Of a stretch of 41,603 nt of DNA, positions 32,442-39,431 are shown one piece after another (position 1 is the stretch's first letter; each line of letters opens with the position of its first letter). Made by a program: the position numbers and the translations under genes. The stretch is from assembly GCA_902770735.1 (NCBI GenBank), contig CACXUB010000003.1, positions 1 through 41,603 of the forward strand, written 5' to 3'. This DNA comes from an uncultured Bacteroidota bacterium (lineage in GTDB: Bacteria; Bacteroidota; Bacteroidia; Bacteroidales; WCHB1-69). The notes below the pieces were generated by a model. The model ran no database searches and had not been told where the DNA came from. It saw nothing but the letters and a program-made list of their open reading frames with translations.

Positions 32442-33380
32442 ATGAAAAAGTCAACATTAATCATCGCCATCTTATTGTCCATCAGCGTAATCTATGCGCA
32501 AGAACGTATCACCGCCAGCGGGGACATCGTCACAGAGGAATACAATTTGGATGCCTTCACCTCCGTGGACATCCGCTTCGTGGGGGATGTGATTATCCAT
32601 CAAGACCCTCACCACAAAACGAAGGTGACCGCTAACGAAAATGTGATCCAACATGTCCGTTTTCAGGTGGAAAATGGAAAGTTGTCTGTTTATGCAGATA
32701 AAAACTTCAACAATGTGAAAAAACTTGTGGTGGAGATTTATATGCCAACGCTGGAGGAACTCTTTATGCGCGGGCCGGGTGACGTGACGGTAGAAAAGCG
32801 GAACGAACCGCACCTGACGGTCATCAACATGGGCGCGGGCGACTGTACCCTCCAATGTCTGAAGATTGAAAAAACATTGGAATTACACAGCAAAGGTCCA
32901 GGCGACATCATCGTCCCCGCCTCCGATGCCATCAAACAAGAGACCTTGCTCATCAACAACTCGGGCGCTGGCGATGTGAAAGTCATGGCCAGTTCCACCA
33001 GTGGTTCACTGGTTGTCAACAATATAGGGCCGGGTGATGTTTCGGTGAACCTGATGAGCATCCCTACCGAAGAACTGATTCTTCACAATAAAGGTGCAGG
33101 GGATATCAAAATGCAAAATATTACGGCAAAAAGGATGGAATTGCGAAACCAAGGCCCGGGCGATATGAAGCTGATGAACGGCAAAGCGGATGAGATGACA
33201 CTGGTCAGTGTCGGTGCCGGCACGGTTAACACGCAACTTCTGAAAGTAACAACCGCGCACATCACGCACGCCAGTGTCGGCTACATCATCGCCACTGTAA
33301 CGGATACCGCTTATCTTACCGACAAGTCCGAACTCGGGAAGGTCACCATTCATGGTGGCGGGAAAGTTGTTCGGGAATGA
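32442..33380 (+). CDS. Secreted GIN/DUF2807 protein with alternating GPGD/GAGD rungs
   Basis: The product has 312 residues from ATG 32442. The signal peptide MKKSTLIIAILLSISVIYAQ precedes a GIN (DUF2807, putative autotransporter-adhesin head) domain: LDAFTSVDIRFVGDVIIHQ, then a beta-solenoid-like region. Eight turns occur every 20-23 residues and alternate strictly: GPGD 111, GAGD 131, GPGD 152, GAGD 175, GPGD 196, GAGD 218, GPGD 238, GAGT 258. The family is abundant in Bacteroidetes and probably exported, with no proven function. It follows the sigma/WG gene on the same strand after a repeat tract and could be a target of it; that is inference. An upstream ATG at 32418 would only add 8 residues ahead of the signal peptide. 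Confidence 0.9.
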   Translation: MKKSTLIIAILLSISVIYAQERITASGDIVTEEYNLDAFTSVDIRFVGDVIIHQDPHHKTKVTANENVIQHVRFQVENGKLSVYADKNFNNVKKLVVEIYMPTLEELFMRGPGDVTVEKRNEPHLTVINMGAGDCTLQCLKIEKTLELHSKGPGDIIVPASDAIKQETLLINNSGAGDVKVMASSTSGSLVVNNIGPGDVSVNLMSIPTEELILHNKGAGDIKMQNITAKRMELRNQGPGDMKLMNGKADEMTLVSVGAGTVNTQLLKVTTAHITHASVGYIIATVTDTAYLTDKSELGKVTIHGGGKVVRE

Positions 33381-33386
33381 CAGATT

Positions 33387-33414
33387 GTAGAGACGCGCCA
33401 TGGCACGTCTCTAC
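33387..33414. repeat. 28-bp GTAGAGACG palindrome, copy 8
   Basis: Same core as copy 2. It lies between the convergent ends of the DUF2807 gene and mutS, where its hairpin could end transcription from both sides. Confidence 0.92.
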
Positions 33415-33446
33415 TATTGCCTGTTACCTATTGCCTATTGCCTTTT
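33413..33446. repeat. Short-word tract TATTGCC / TTACC
   Basis: CTATTGCCTGTTACCTATTG words run from palindrome copy 8 into the last codons of mutS. Confidence 0.7.
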
Positions 33447-36052
33447 TTCCCCGTCAGCAGCCCTTGTATCTCGTTCAACTTCATTAACGCCTCCACGGGC
33501 GTGAGACTGTTGATGTCCAGGCCGACGATGGTCTCTTTGACTTCGAGGAGCAGCGGGTCGTCCAAGTTGATGAAACTCAGCTGGTAACTGTCGTCTTTGG
33601 GCTTCTCGATGTGAACCTCCTCGCCCTTCTCTTCGCGGCGGGCGCGGGAATCTTCCAACTGTTTGAGGATCTCTTCGGCGCGGCGCAGCACGGCGGGTGG
33701 CATACCGGCCATGCGGGCCACGTGGATGCCGAAACTGTGCTCGCTGCCGCCCTCCTCCAACTTGCGCAGGAAATAGACCTTGTTGTCGAGCTCCTTCACC
33801 GACACGTGGTAGTTCTTGATGCGGGGGAACTGCGCGGCCATGTCGTTGAGCTCGTGGTAGTGCGTGGCGAACAGCACCTTGGCGTGGTGGAGCGGGTTCT
33901 CGTGCAGGTACTCGGCGATGGACCACGCGATGGAGATACCGTCGTAAGTGCTTGTGCCCCTGCCGATTTCGTCCAAAAGCACGAGACTGCGGTTGGTGAC
34001 GTTGTTGAGGATGTTGGCGGTCTCGTTCATCTCGACCATGAAGGTGGATTCGCCGGTGGAGATGTTGTCGGAGGCGCCCACGCGGGTGAAGATCTTATCG
34101 ACGATGCCGATGGTGCACTCGCGGGCGGGCACGTAGCAGCCCATCTGCGCCATCAGCGTGATGAGCGCGGTTTGCCGCAATAACGCCGACTTACCCGACA
34201 TGTTCGGACCGGTAATCACGATAATCTGCTGCTTGTCCGTGTCCAGGTAGATGTCGTTGGCGATGTAGGGCTCCTCGGGCGGGAGCTGCCGCTCGATCAC
34301 CGGGTGACGGCCGTCTTTGATGTCAATGCTCTGGAAGTTGCTGATGGTCGGCTTGGTGTATTGGTACTGCACAGCGCAGTAGGCGAAGGCGTTGAGCACG
34401 TCGAGGCGGGCGGCGAGGCGGGCGTTGTTCTGAATGATGGGGATGTAGTCGGCGAGACTGACCACCAGCTCGTTATAGAGCCGCACCTCGATTTCGAGAA
34501 TCTTCTCTTGAGCGGTCAATATTTTGGTTTCCAGCTCCTTAAGTTCCTCGGTGATATAACGTTCGCTGCCGGTGAGGGTCTGCTTGCGGGTCCACTCCGC
34601 CGGCACCTTCGACTTGTAGGTGTTCGTCACCTCAAGGTAATAGCCGAACACGTTGTTGAAGCCGATTTTCAGCGAGTTGATGCCGGTTTTCTCGGCTTCG
34701 CGCTGCTGGATGTCGGCGAGGATGCCGCGACTGTTGGTGGCCAGGTCGGTGAGTTCGTCGAGTTCAGCGTTGACGCCGCGCTGGAAGATGCCGCCCTTGC
34801 TCGGGACCACCGGCGGGTCTTCGCGAATCTCCTTCTCGATGCACTTGCAGACGTTCACGCAGGGGTTGAGCTTGTCGGCCATCTCCTTCAGGATAGGCGA
34901 TTGCGTTTTCTCGCAGAGGGCTTTCAGCTGTTCGGCGGCGCGCAGGGAGGTGGCCAACTGCAACGCCTCGCGAGGGTTGATCTTGCCCGTGGCAATCTTC
35001 GAGACCATACGCTCCAAGTCGCCCATCTGCTTGAGAATGTCGGTTAGCTGGAAGGTAAAATCTTGGTTGTTAATAAGATACTCCACCACGGAAAGACGCT
35101 TGTCGATGAGCGACTTCTCCTTCAGCGGCATGAGAATCCATTTGCGCAGCATACGGGAGCCCATCGGGGTTTGGGTCTCGTCGAGCACGTCGAGCAGGGT
35201 GACGGCGTTTTCGTTGGACGAGTGAATCAGTTCGAGGTTGCGGATGGTGAACTTGTCGAGCCAGACGTACAAATCCTCCTCGATGCGACTTATCTTAGTG
35301 ATATGCTGAATCTTATGGTTCTGCGTTTCGTAGATGTAATGGAGGGCGGCGCCGGCGGCGATAATGCCGAGCGGCAGATCTTCCACGCCGAAGCCCTTGA
35401 GCGATTTGGTGTGGAAATGCTTGGTTAGCAGTTCGCGGGTGTAGTCGGTCTTGAAGACCCAGTCGTCGAGCTGGGTGAGCAGCATCTTCTCTCCGAAATT
35501 CTGCTTGAAGGCCTGCGTTTTGCCCTTCTGGATGACCAGCTCCATGGGTTTGAAGTTCTGGAAGAGTTTGTCGAGGTATTCGATGTTGCCTTCGGCGATG
35601 TAAAATTCGCCGGTGGAGATGTCGAGGAAGGCGATGCCGCTCTGTTTGTCGGTAAGATGGATGGCGGCAAGGAAGTTGTTCTCGCGCTGTTCGAGCACCT
35701 TGTCGTTGATGGAGACGCCGGGCGTAACCAACTCAATGATACCGCGTTTCACGAGGGTTTTGGTGAGTTTGGGGTCTTCGAGCTGTTCGCAGATGGCCAC
35801 GCGGTAGCCGGCACGCACGAGTCGTGGCAGGTACGTGTCGAGGGCGTGGTGGGGAAATCCCGCCAGCTCGGTCTGCGACGCGCCCTTCCCGTGACGGGTC
35901 AGCGTGATACCTAAAATCTTGGACGTTTTGACGGCGTCTTCGCCGTATGTCTCGTAAAAATCCCCCACCCGGAACAGTAAAATGGCATCGGGATGTTTGG
36001 CTTTGAATTGGTTGTATTGCCTCATCAAAGGGGTCTCGGCACTCTTTTCCAT
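33428..36052 (-). CDS. mutS: DNA mismatch repair protein MutS
   Basis: The product has 874 residues, normal for MutS, which recognises mismatches and starts repair. The mismatch-binding domain begins TPLMRQYNQFKAKHPDAILL and has the Phe-x-Glu motif in RVGDFYETYGEDA. The connector, core and clamp domains follow. The ATPase has Walker A GPNMSGKSALLRQ, Walker B LVLLDEIGRGTSTYDG and the signature STGESTFMVEM. The C-terminal helix-turn-helix (EALMKLNEIQGLLTGKKG) is present, but its last codons overlap a short-word tract. The -7 box at 36072-36079 supports the start. Confidence 0.97.
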   Translation of the reverse strand: MEKSAETPLMRQYNQFKAKHPDAILLFRVGDFYETYGEDAVKTSKILGITLTRHGKGASQTELAGFPHHALDTYLPRLVRAGYRVAICEQLEDPKLTKTLVKRGIIELVTPGVSINDKVLEQRENNFLAAIHLTDKQSGIAFLDISTGEFYIAEGNIEYLDKLFQNFKPMELVIQKGKTQAFKQNFGEKMLLTQLDDWVFKTDYTRELLTKHFHTKSLKGFGVEDLPLGIIAAGAALHYIYETQNHKIQHITKISRIEEDLYVWLDKFTIRNLELIHSSNENAVTLLDVLDETQTPMGSRMLRKWILMPLKEKSLIDKRLSVVEYLINNQDFTFQLTDILKQMGDLERMVSKIATGKINPREALQLATSLRAAEQLKALCEKTQSPILKEMADKLNPCVNVCKCIEKEIREDPPVVPSKGGIFQRGVNAELDELTDLATNSRGILADIQQREAEKTGINSLKIGFNNVFGYYLEVTNTYKSKVPAEWTRKQTLTGSERYITEELKELETKILTAQEKILEIEVRLYNELVVSLADYIPIIQNNARLAARLDVLNAFAYCAVQYQYTKPTISNFQSIDIKDGRHPVIERQLPPEEPYIANDIYLDTDKQQIIVITGPNMSGKSALLRQTALITLMAQMGCYVPARECTIGIVDKIFTRVGASDNISTGESTFMVEMNETANILNNVTNRSLVLLDEIGRGTSTYDGISIAWSIAEYLHENPLHHAKVLFATHYHELNDMAAQFPRIKNYHVSVKELDNKVYFLRKLEEGGSEHSFGIHVARMAGMPPAVLRRAEEILKQLEDSRARREEKGEEVHIEKPKDDSYQLSFINLDDPLLLEVKETIVGLDINSLTPVEALMKLNEIQGLLTGKKGNRQ

Positions 36053-36071
36053 CTTCTCAATTTTAAGACGG

Positions 36072-36079
36072 CAAAGGTA
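36072..36079 (-). promoter_or_regulatory. -7 promoter box for mutS
   Basis: The minus strand reads TACCTTTG, 19 bp before the mutS ATG. Confidence 0.6.
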
Positions 36080-36177
36080 CGATTTTTACTGGAAAATCCA
36101 CCATCTTCACCACCTTTTTCCCCATTATCCCGCATTATTATGTTTTGTTAACACCTTTTATGCTGGAAACAACTGAT

Positions 36178-37266
36178 TTATTGCACATTGCTTGGTTCTT
36201 GTTGTTGGTTTTTGTGGTTCACCACGCGGTACCCTCCGGTCTTCTTGCTGCCGGTGTATTCGATGAGGCCGTCGCTTTGGAGCTCTTTCAAATACCGTGT
36301 GACTGTGCTTTTGGGGATCCGTGTGCCGGAAACAATTTCGTCCAGTTTGCAGTCACGGTGAGCAGCGATAAAACGCTGTATCATGGTGGCCTTAGTGGAG
36401 TTGTGCGCAGTTGATCCGGTCTTCCCCTTCCGGGCGGATTGCTCAGGCGAGTTGTTTCCTGTAGCATGTGCGCCTTGCAAAAATTTCAGGATTTCAGGGA
36501 TCGATGTGTCTTGGAATGAATCTGTTATGGCGAGAGTCTTTTTGTCGGTGACAATTTCCTTTTTAAGTATCAGAACGTTGTTTTGACACTTCTGTATGGC
36601 AGAAAGACGAACGATGTTGCTTCTCGAAATGCGGACAAATTTGTTGTCATGAAGCATAACCTCCAAATCCTTTAACGAAATCCTTTTTCTATGTCTCTGG
36701 CCGTCAATGGAATAGAGTGTCGTGTAGTTTTTCGCCTGTTGACAATAATAAATGTCGGCCATATTCACAATATGTGTTAAGCCTTGCTTCCTGACAATGA
36801 GCTGATTGTTGGTGCGGAGCAACATTTTTTCATCTTCAGCCTTTGTTTCGGATAGTTTAATATTGTCGGCTGCCAACCTTACAAAGAGCAGAAGGGCTAA
36901 GTCTCGAAAGAAAATGTTGGAATAGATTGGAAGCAAAACCGCCCTCGCTCCGAAATCCCGAATCGAGTCGTTGAAAACACCTGTCACGAAGCGGTGTGTC
37001 ATGGCATATTCTACGGCACAGATGAACGATGCTTCCAATAAGCAAGTCACCATAAACATGTAGGTGGGTAGCCTTTCGTGAACAAAAGGGAAAACAATCC
37101 AAAAATCAACAAGCATGGCGATGGCTATAACCGCGGCAATGATGCACTCAAAACTAATGTCCACGCTAGGCCGGAGGAAACTGTAGTGCAGGAAGTACCT
37201 AAAGAAAAACACAAGGAGCATTGCCTGCACGATGACTATTCGGATGATTTTTCTATATGATCGCAT
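36178..37266 (-). CDS. Membrane LytTR regulator with extra C-terminal winged helix
   Basis: The product has 362 residues. Four hydrophobic helices lie at about 8-28, 38-60, 68-90 and 107-130, followed by a charged linker. A LytTR DNA-binding domain occupies ~155-250 (IVRKQGLTHIVNMADIYYCQ, NYTTLYSIDGQRHRKRISLK, FVRISRSNIVRLSAIQKCQN). After a disordered linker, residues ~290-350 form a winged helix (TKATMIQRFIAAHRDCKLDE, TRIPKSTVTRYLKELQSDGL, IEYTGSKKTGGYRVVN). Membrane LytTR proteins without a receiver domain are known in Bacteroidetes; the second DNA-binding domain is unusual. No partner histidine kinase is adjacent. The start has a -7 box 25 bp upstream. Confidence 0.88.
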   Translation of the reverse strand: MRSYRKIIRIVIVQAMLLVFFFRYFLHYSFLRPSVDISFECIIAAVIAIAMLVDFWIVFPFVHERLPTYMFMVTCLLEASFICAVEYAMTHRFVTGVFNDSIRDFGARAVLLPIYSNIFFRDLALLLFVRLAADNIKLSETKAEDEKMLLRTNNQLIVRKQGLTHIVNMADIYYCQQAKNYTTLYSIDGQRHRKRISLKDLEVMLHDNKFVRISRSNIVRLSAIQKCQNNVLILKKEIVTDKKTLAITDSFQDTSIPEILKFLQGAHATGNNSPEQSARKGKTGSTAHNSTKATMIQRFIAAHRDCKLDEIVSGTRIPKSTVTRYLKELQSDGLIEYTGSKKTGGYRVVNHKNQQQEPSNVQ

Positions 37267-37291
37267 AAGTTCTTGGATTCAATTTTTGCGG

Positions 37292-37299
37292 CAAAGATA
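37292..37299 (-). promoter_or_regulatory. -7 promoter box for the LytTR gene
   Basis: The minus strand reads TATCTTTG, 25 bp before the ATG. One arm of the 14-bp inverted repeat lies 22 bp further upstream. Confidence 0.65.
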
Positions 37300-37321
37300 C
37301 GATATTCTGCAAAAATGCATG

Positions 37322-37409
37322 TTTTATATTCTCATTCGAGGGTTTTCAAAACGGTGGAGAGGGTGTTTCTTTTGCCGCCAAACCAAAAAACAACCATGAG
37401 AATATAAAA
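37322..37409. repeat. 14-bp perfect inverted repeat spanning 88 bp upstream of the LytTR gene
   Basis: TTTTATATTCTCAT (37322-37335) and ATGAGAATATAAAA (37396-37409) are exact reverse complements 60 bp apart. They could be operator half-sites for LytTR, or ends of a tiny non-autonomous element; no target duplication is visible. Confidence 0.8.
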
Positions 37410-37462
37410 TTTAAGGATTCGATAAATATCTGGAAATCAAAATATTATTGTTTCCTTTAAAT

Positions 37463-37509
37463 AAAAAAAACGGGATTTCGTCCCATTGGGACGAAATCCC
37501 GTTTTTTTT
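37463..37509. terminator. Strong bidirectional terminator in a divergent region
   Basis: A14-bp perfect stem (CGGGATTTCGTCCC / GGGACGAAATCCCG, 37471-37501) with a 3-base loop ATT is flanked by A8 and T8. It lies upstream of both neighbouring genes, so it must end a transcript that has no annotated gene. Confidence 0.9.
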
Positions 37510-37533
37510 GAAAGGATTGTCTTTTTCAACATG

Positions 37534-37541
37534 TATTTTTG
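37534..37541 (+). promoter_or_regulatory. -7 promoter box for the lipoprotein at 37558
   Basis: TATTTTTG lies 16 bp before the ATG and 25 bp after the terminator. Confidence 0.6.
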
Positions 37542-37557
37542 CAACAAAAAATAATTT

Positions 37558-38052
37558 ATGAGAAAGACAGTATTCTTTTTAATGATGGCAATCGCCTGTT
37601 CAATTAATTCATCATGCACAAAAACGAGTGACAACCTGTGTTCCGGTGACAGCCTGATTCCCGAGTCCAGCGGTTCAAAGGATGCCAACACCTATGTGTT
37701 AAGCACCCGTGTTGGTCATAAGCGTTCGGAATGTGGAGGGAGGTGTATCCAGATCAACGGAGTCCCCACCCATGCCGATTGTATGGGTGTTGGTAGATAC
37801 TGTGCGTTGTTGTCGTCAGTAACTATCTCGCAATCCGGCACCGCCGTCACCGCAACGACCACGGACACCTTCGGGTTGACCTCGGGGGATTTCTTCCTCA
37901 TGCCGGACCGTTCGCTGAACTACACGGACGAGAACAACAACCGCATGTATCTGAACATTCCAGAGCAGTTGGTCTTCCGCGATAGTGTCACGCGGCAGTT
38001 CACGTTCACGGGGCTGTTCTTCACGGATGATACGGAATACACGAACGAATAA
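37558..38052 (+). CDS. Small Cys-containing lipoprotein, unknown function
   Basis: The product has 164 residues. The signal MRKTVFFLMMAIACSINSSC carries a lipobox ending at Cys20. The mature part has a Cys-rich segment (KRSECGGRCIQINGVPTHAD, MGVGRYCALLSS) and beta-like stretches ending with FTFTGLFFTDDTEYTNE. I do not recognise a family. It is the first gene after a strong terminator and precedes a second lipoprotein on the same strand, with palindrome copy 9 between them. Confidence 0.8.
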   Translation: MRKTVFFLMMAIACSINSSCTKTSDNLCSGDSLIPESSGSKDANTYVLSTRVGHKRSECGGRCIQINGVPTHADCMGVGRYCALLSSVTISQSGTAVTATTTDTFGLTSGDFFLMPDRSLNYTDENNNRMYLNIPEQLVFRDSVTRQFTFTGLFFTDDTEYTNE

Positions 38053-38070
38053 TAACGGTCCGCGCAATCT

Positions 38071-38098
38071 GTAGAGACGCAAAATTTTGCGTCTCTAC
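38071..38098. repeat. 28-bp GTAGAGACG palindrome, copy 9
   Basis: A perfect palindrome over all 28 bases with core CAAAATTTTG, 18 bp after the lipoprotein stop. Confidence 0.93.
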
Positions 38099-38157
38099 GG
38101 GTTTACGGATATTTCAAATCCACAAATATTACATTAACAAACAAAAAAATAAAAACA

Positions 38158-38592
38158 ATGAAGAGATTATATAGATTTTTAACAATTCTATGGATTGGAC
38201 TTGCCATCGCAGGACTCTCATCGTGTAATCAACATGCCGATTATGAAGAGATTGAAGGCAGACTTATCATTTTTGAAAAACCTTACAAATGTCAGAATTG
38301 GTGCAACAGAAATTATTACAAAGTAGTGGCACATTTTGTGACAAACAAAGAAATTTCGGACAGCTTAATCCTTGCGACCCTTGCAGATACGGCGAATAGT
38401 CGTTATCCCCATTTCAAAATTTGCGGGTCACTTCCTAAGAAATATCAGGAGCCTGGTATTCGGAGAGTTTCGGTCTCGTTGAAAGCGGAACATGGTTGCC
38501 TTCATACACAAGAAGCTCGTCTACCCGAAGGAGCTGACCCTTATGGGGATTGGTATTTTTACAAATTGATGTCAGTAAATGAAATCCAATAG
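38158..38592 (+). CDS. Small lipoprotein, unknown function
   Basis: The product has 144 residues. MKRLYRFLTILWIGLAIAGL is followed by SSC (Cys23), a lipoprotein signal. The mature part holds a Cys pair (KCQNWCNRNYYKVVAHFV) and a basic beta-like region (YQEPGIRRVSVSLKAEHGCL). No family recognised. Base composition is more AT-rich than the housekeeping genes, as is the peptidase that follows. Its stop is 2 bases before the ATG of the split peptidase gene, so the two were probably one transcript. Confidence 0.78.
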   Translation: MKRLYRFLTILWIGLAIAGLSSCNQHADYEEIEGRLIIFEKPYKCQNWCNRNYYKVVAHFVTNKEISDSLILATLADTANSRYPHFKICGSLPKKYQEPGIRRVSVSLKAEHGCLHTQEARLPEGADPYGDWYFYKLMSVNEIQ

Positions 38593-38594
38593 TT

Positions 38595-38882
38595 ATGAAA
38601 AAGCATATATTCTCGATAGTCATATTTTTGTTTCTTGTTAACAACATTGAAGCACAAAGTAATTTCTATTATGCAAATTGTCAAAGGCAGTATTGGCGAG
38701 ATGATTCAACTATAAGGGGCAAAACAAAACGTACGTTCTTGTACAAACATAATTTTGCCCGAAAATTGCCTGAAAAACAGTGGGTTATACTGAATTTTGC
38801 CGGATGGGCGGGACAAAACAAACTGTACCGGAAGTTATATTTTGGTTTAATTTTTGACGGGCGAGGAGCCCGTTTTCTGTAG
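38595..38882 (+). pseudogene. 5' fragment of the S8 peptidase gene, reading into the insertion
   Basis: The open frame gives 95 residues, but only the first ~39 are native. MKKHIFSIVIFLFLVNNIEA is a signal peptide, and QSNFYYANCQRQYWRDDST is the start of a Bacteroidetes subtilase prodomain. The rest is translated from inserted DNA and stops at TAG 38880-38882. The frame matches the peptidase part beginning at 39432: the native join would be DDS-T-SINIIVANMQ. A short exported peptide could still be made. Read as a broken gene with its 3' part listed separately. Confidence 0.72.
38857..38876 (+). terminator. Terminator-like hairpin inside the insertion
   Basis: CGGGC GAGGA GCCCG followed by T4. 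It would tend to stop transcription coming from the upstream lipoprotein genes. Confidence 0.5.
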
Positions 38883-39081
38883 CAAAAGTTTAATCGGGGT
38901 TTTCCGAGGTTGTATTTTGCCCGTGGAATGGCTGTAAATGGCCGATTCTGCGGGCTTTTTCGTGTGTTGAGGCAGGAGTGCCGATGACGCGGATCTGGGC
39001 GGGTGTGCACGGATTGAAACGGCAGTTTTCCACCGTTTCAACAGGGGTGCAACAGGGGTGTTTCGGAGGCGAAAAAACGGG

Positions 39082-39117
39082 TTGTTAGGACAATTGTTAG
39101 GACAATTGTTAGGACAA
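39082..39117. repeat. Three perfect 12-bp direct repeats
   Basis: TTGTTAGGACAA is repeated three times without change inside the insertion. Each unit also has TTGT/ACAA inverted ends. Confidence 0.9.
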
Positions 39118-39431
39118 AAACACGTTTTTGGATGTTTGGAGTTAATCCCCCATATTCACCCTTTTTGACGCGAGTTGACGGATTTTGCGCGTGAGTTGAC
39201 CCGATAATTTAGGGGTGTTTTCGCCTTGTCTTTTTGGTTAAACTTCTTGTTTTCAGTGGTTTAAGTGGTATTTTGCCGGATTTTTGCCGTCTGAAAGTGT
39301 GCGCGCGGGAAAATGTGCGCTCTGTGTGGGTGCCGTGAGGGCACCTGCGTGCTACTCCAAACGGATCACACCCACCACGAGCGCGATGTGGTAAATTTTG
39401 GTGCGCGGGAGCTCGAAGGGCTCGTACAACC

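Larger units (their letters stand above)
38711..39430. mobile_element. 720-bp hairpin-rich insertion of unknown type splitting the S8 peptidase gene
   Basis: CAAC occurs at both edges (38707-38710 and 39427-39430), a possible 4-bp duplication or target, and removal of 720 bp joins the two peptidase parts in frame. No transposase is encoded. Hairpins seen: GGGCAAAA/TTTTGCCC (38717-38760) enclosing GTAC/GTAC; CGGGC/GCCCG with T4 (38857-38876); TTGAAACGG/CCGTTTCAA (39014-39041). A 12-bp unit TTGTTAGGACAA repeats three times (39082-39117). The right end carries, on the minus strand, what looks like the tail of another protein, FELPRTKIYHIALVVGVIRL followed by E and stop (to about 39354). Subterminal hairpins and a short target recall IS200/IS605-type derivatives, but this is a guess. 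Confidence 0.6.

Noticed and set aside
38711..39430. Group II intron as identity of the insertion
   Set aside because: No GTGCG-type 5' end, no domain V hairpin and no reverse transcriptase seen.
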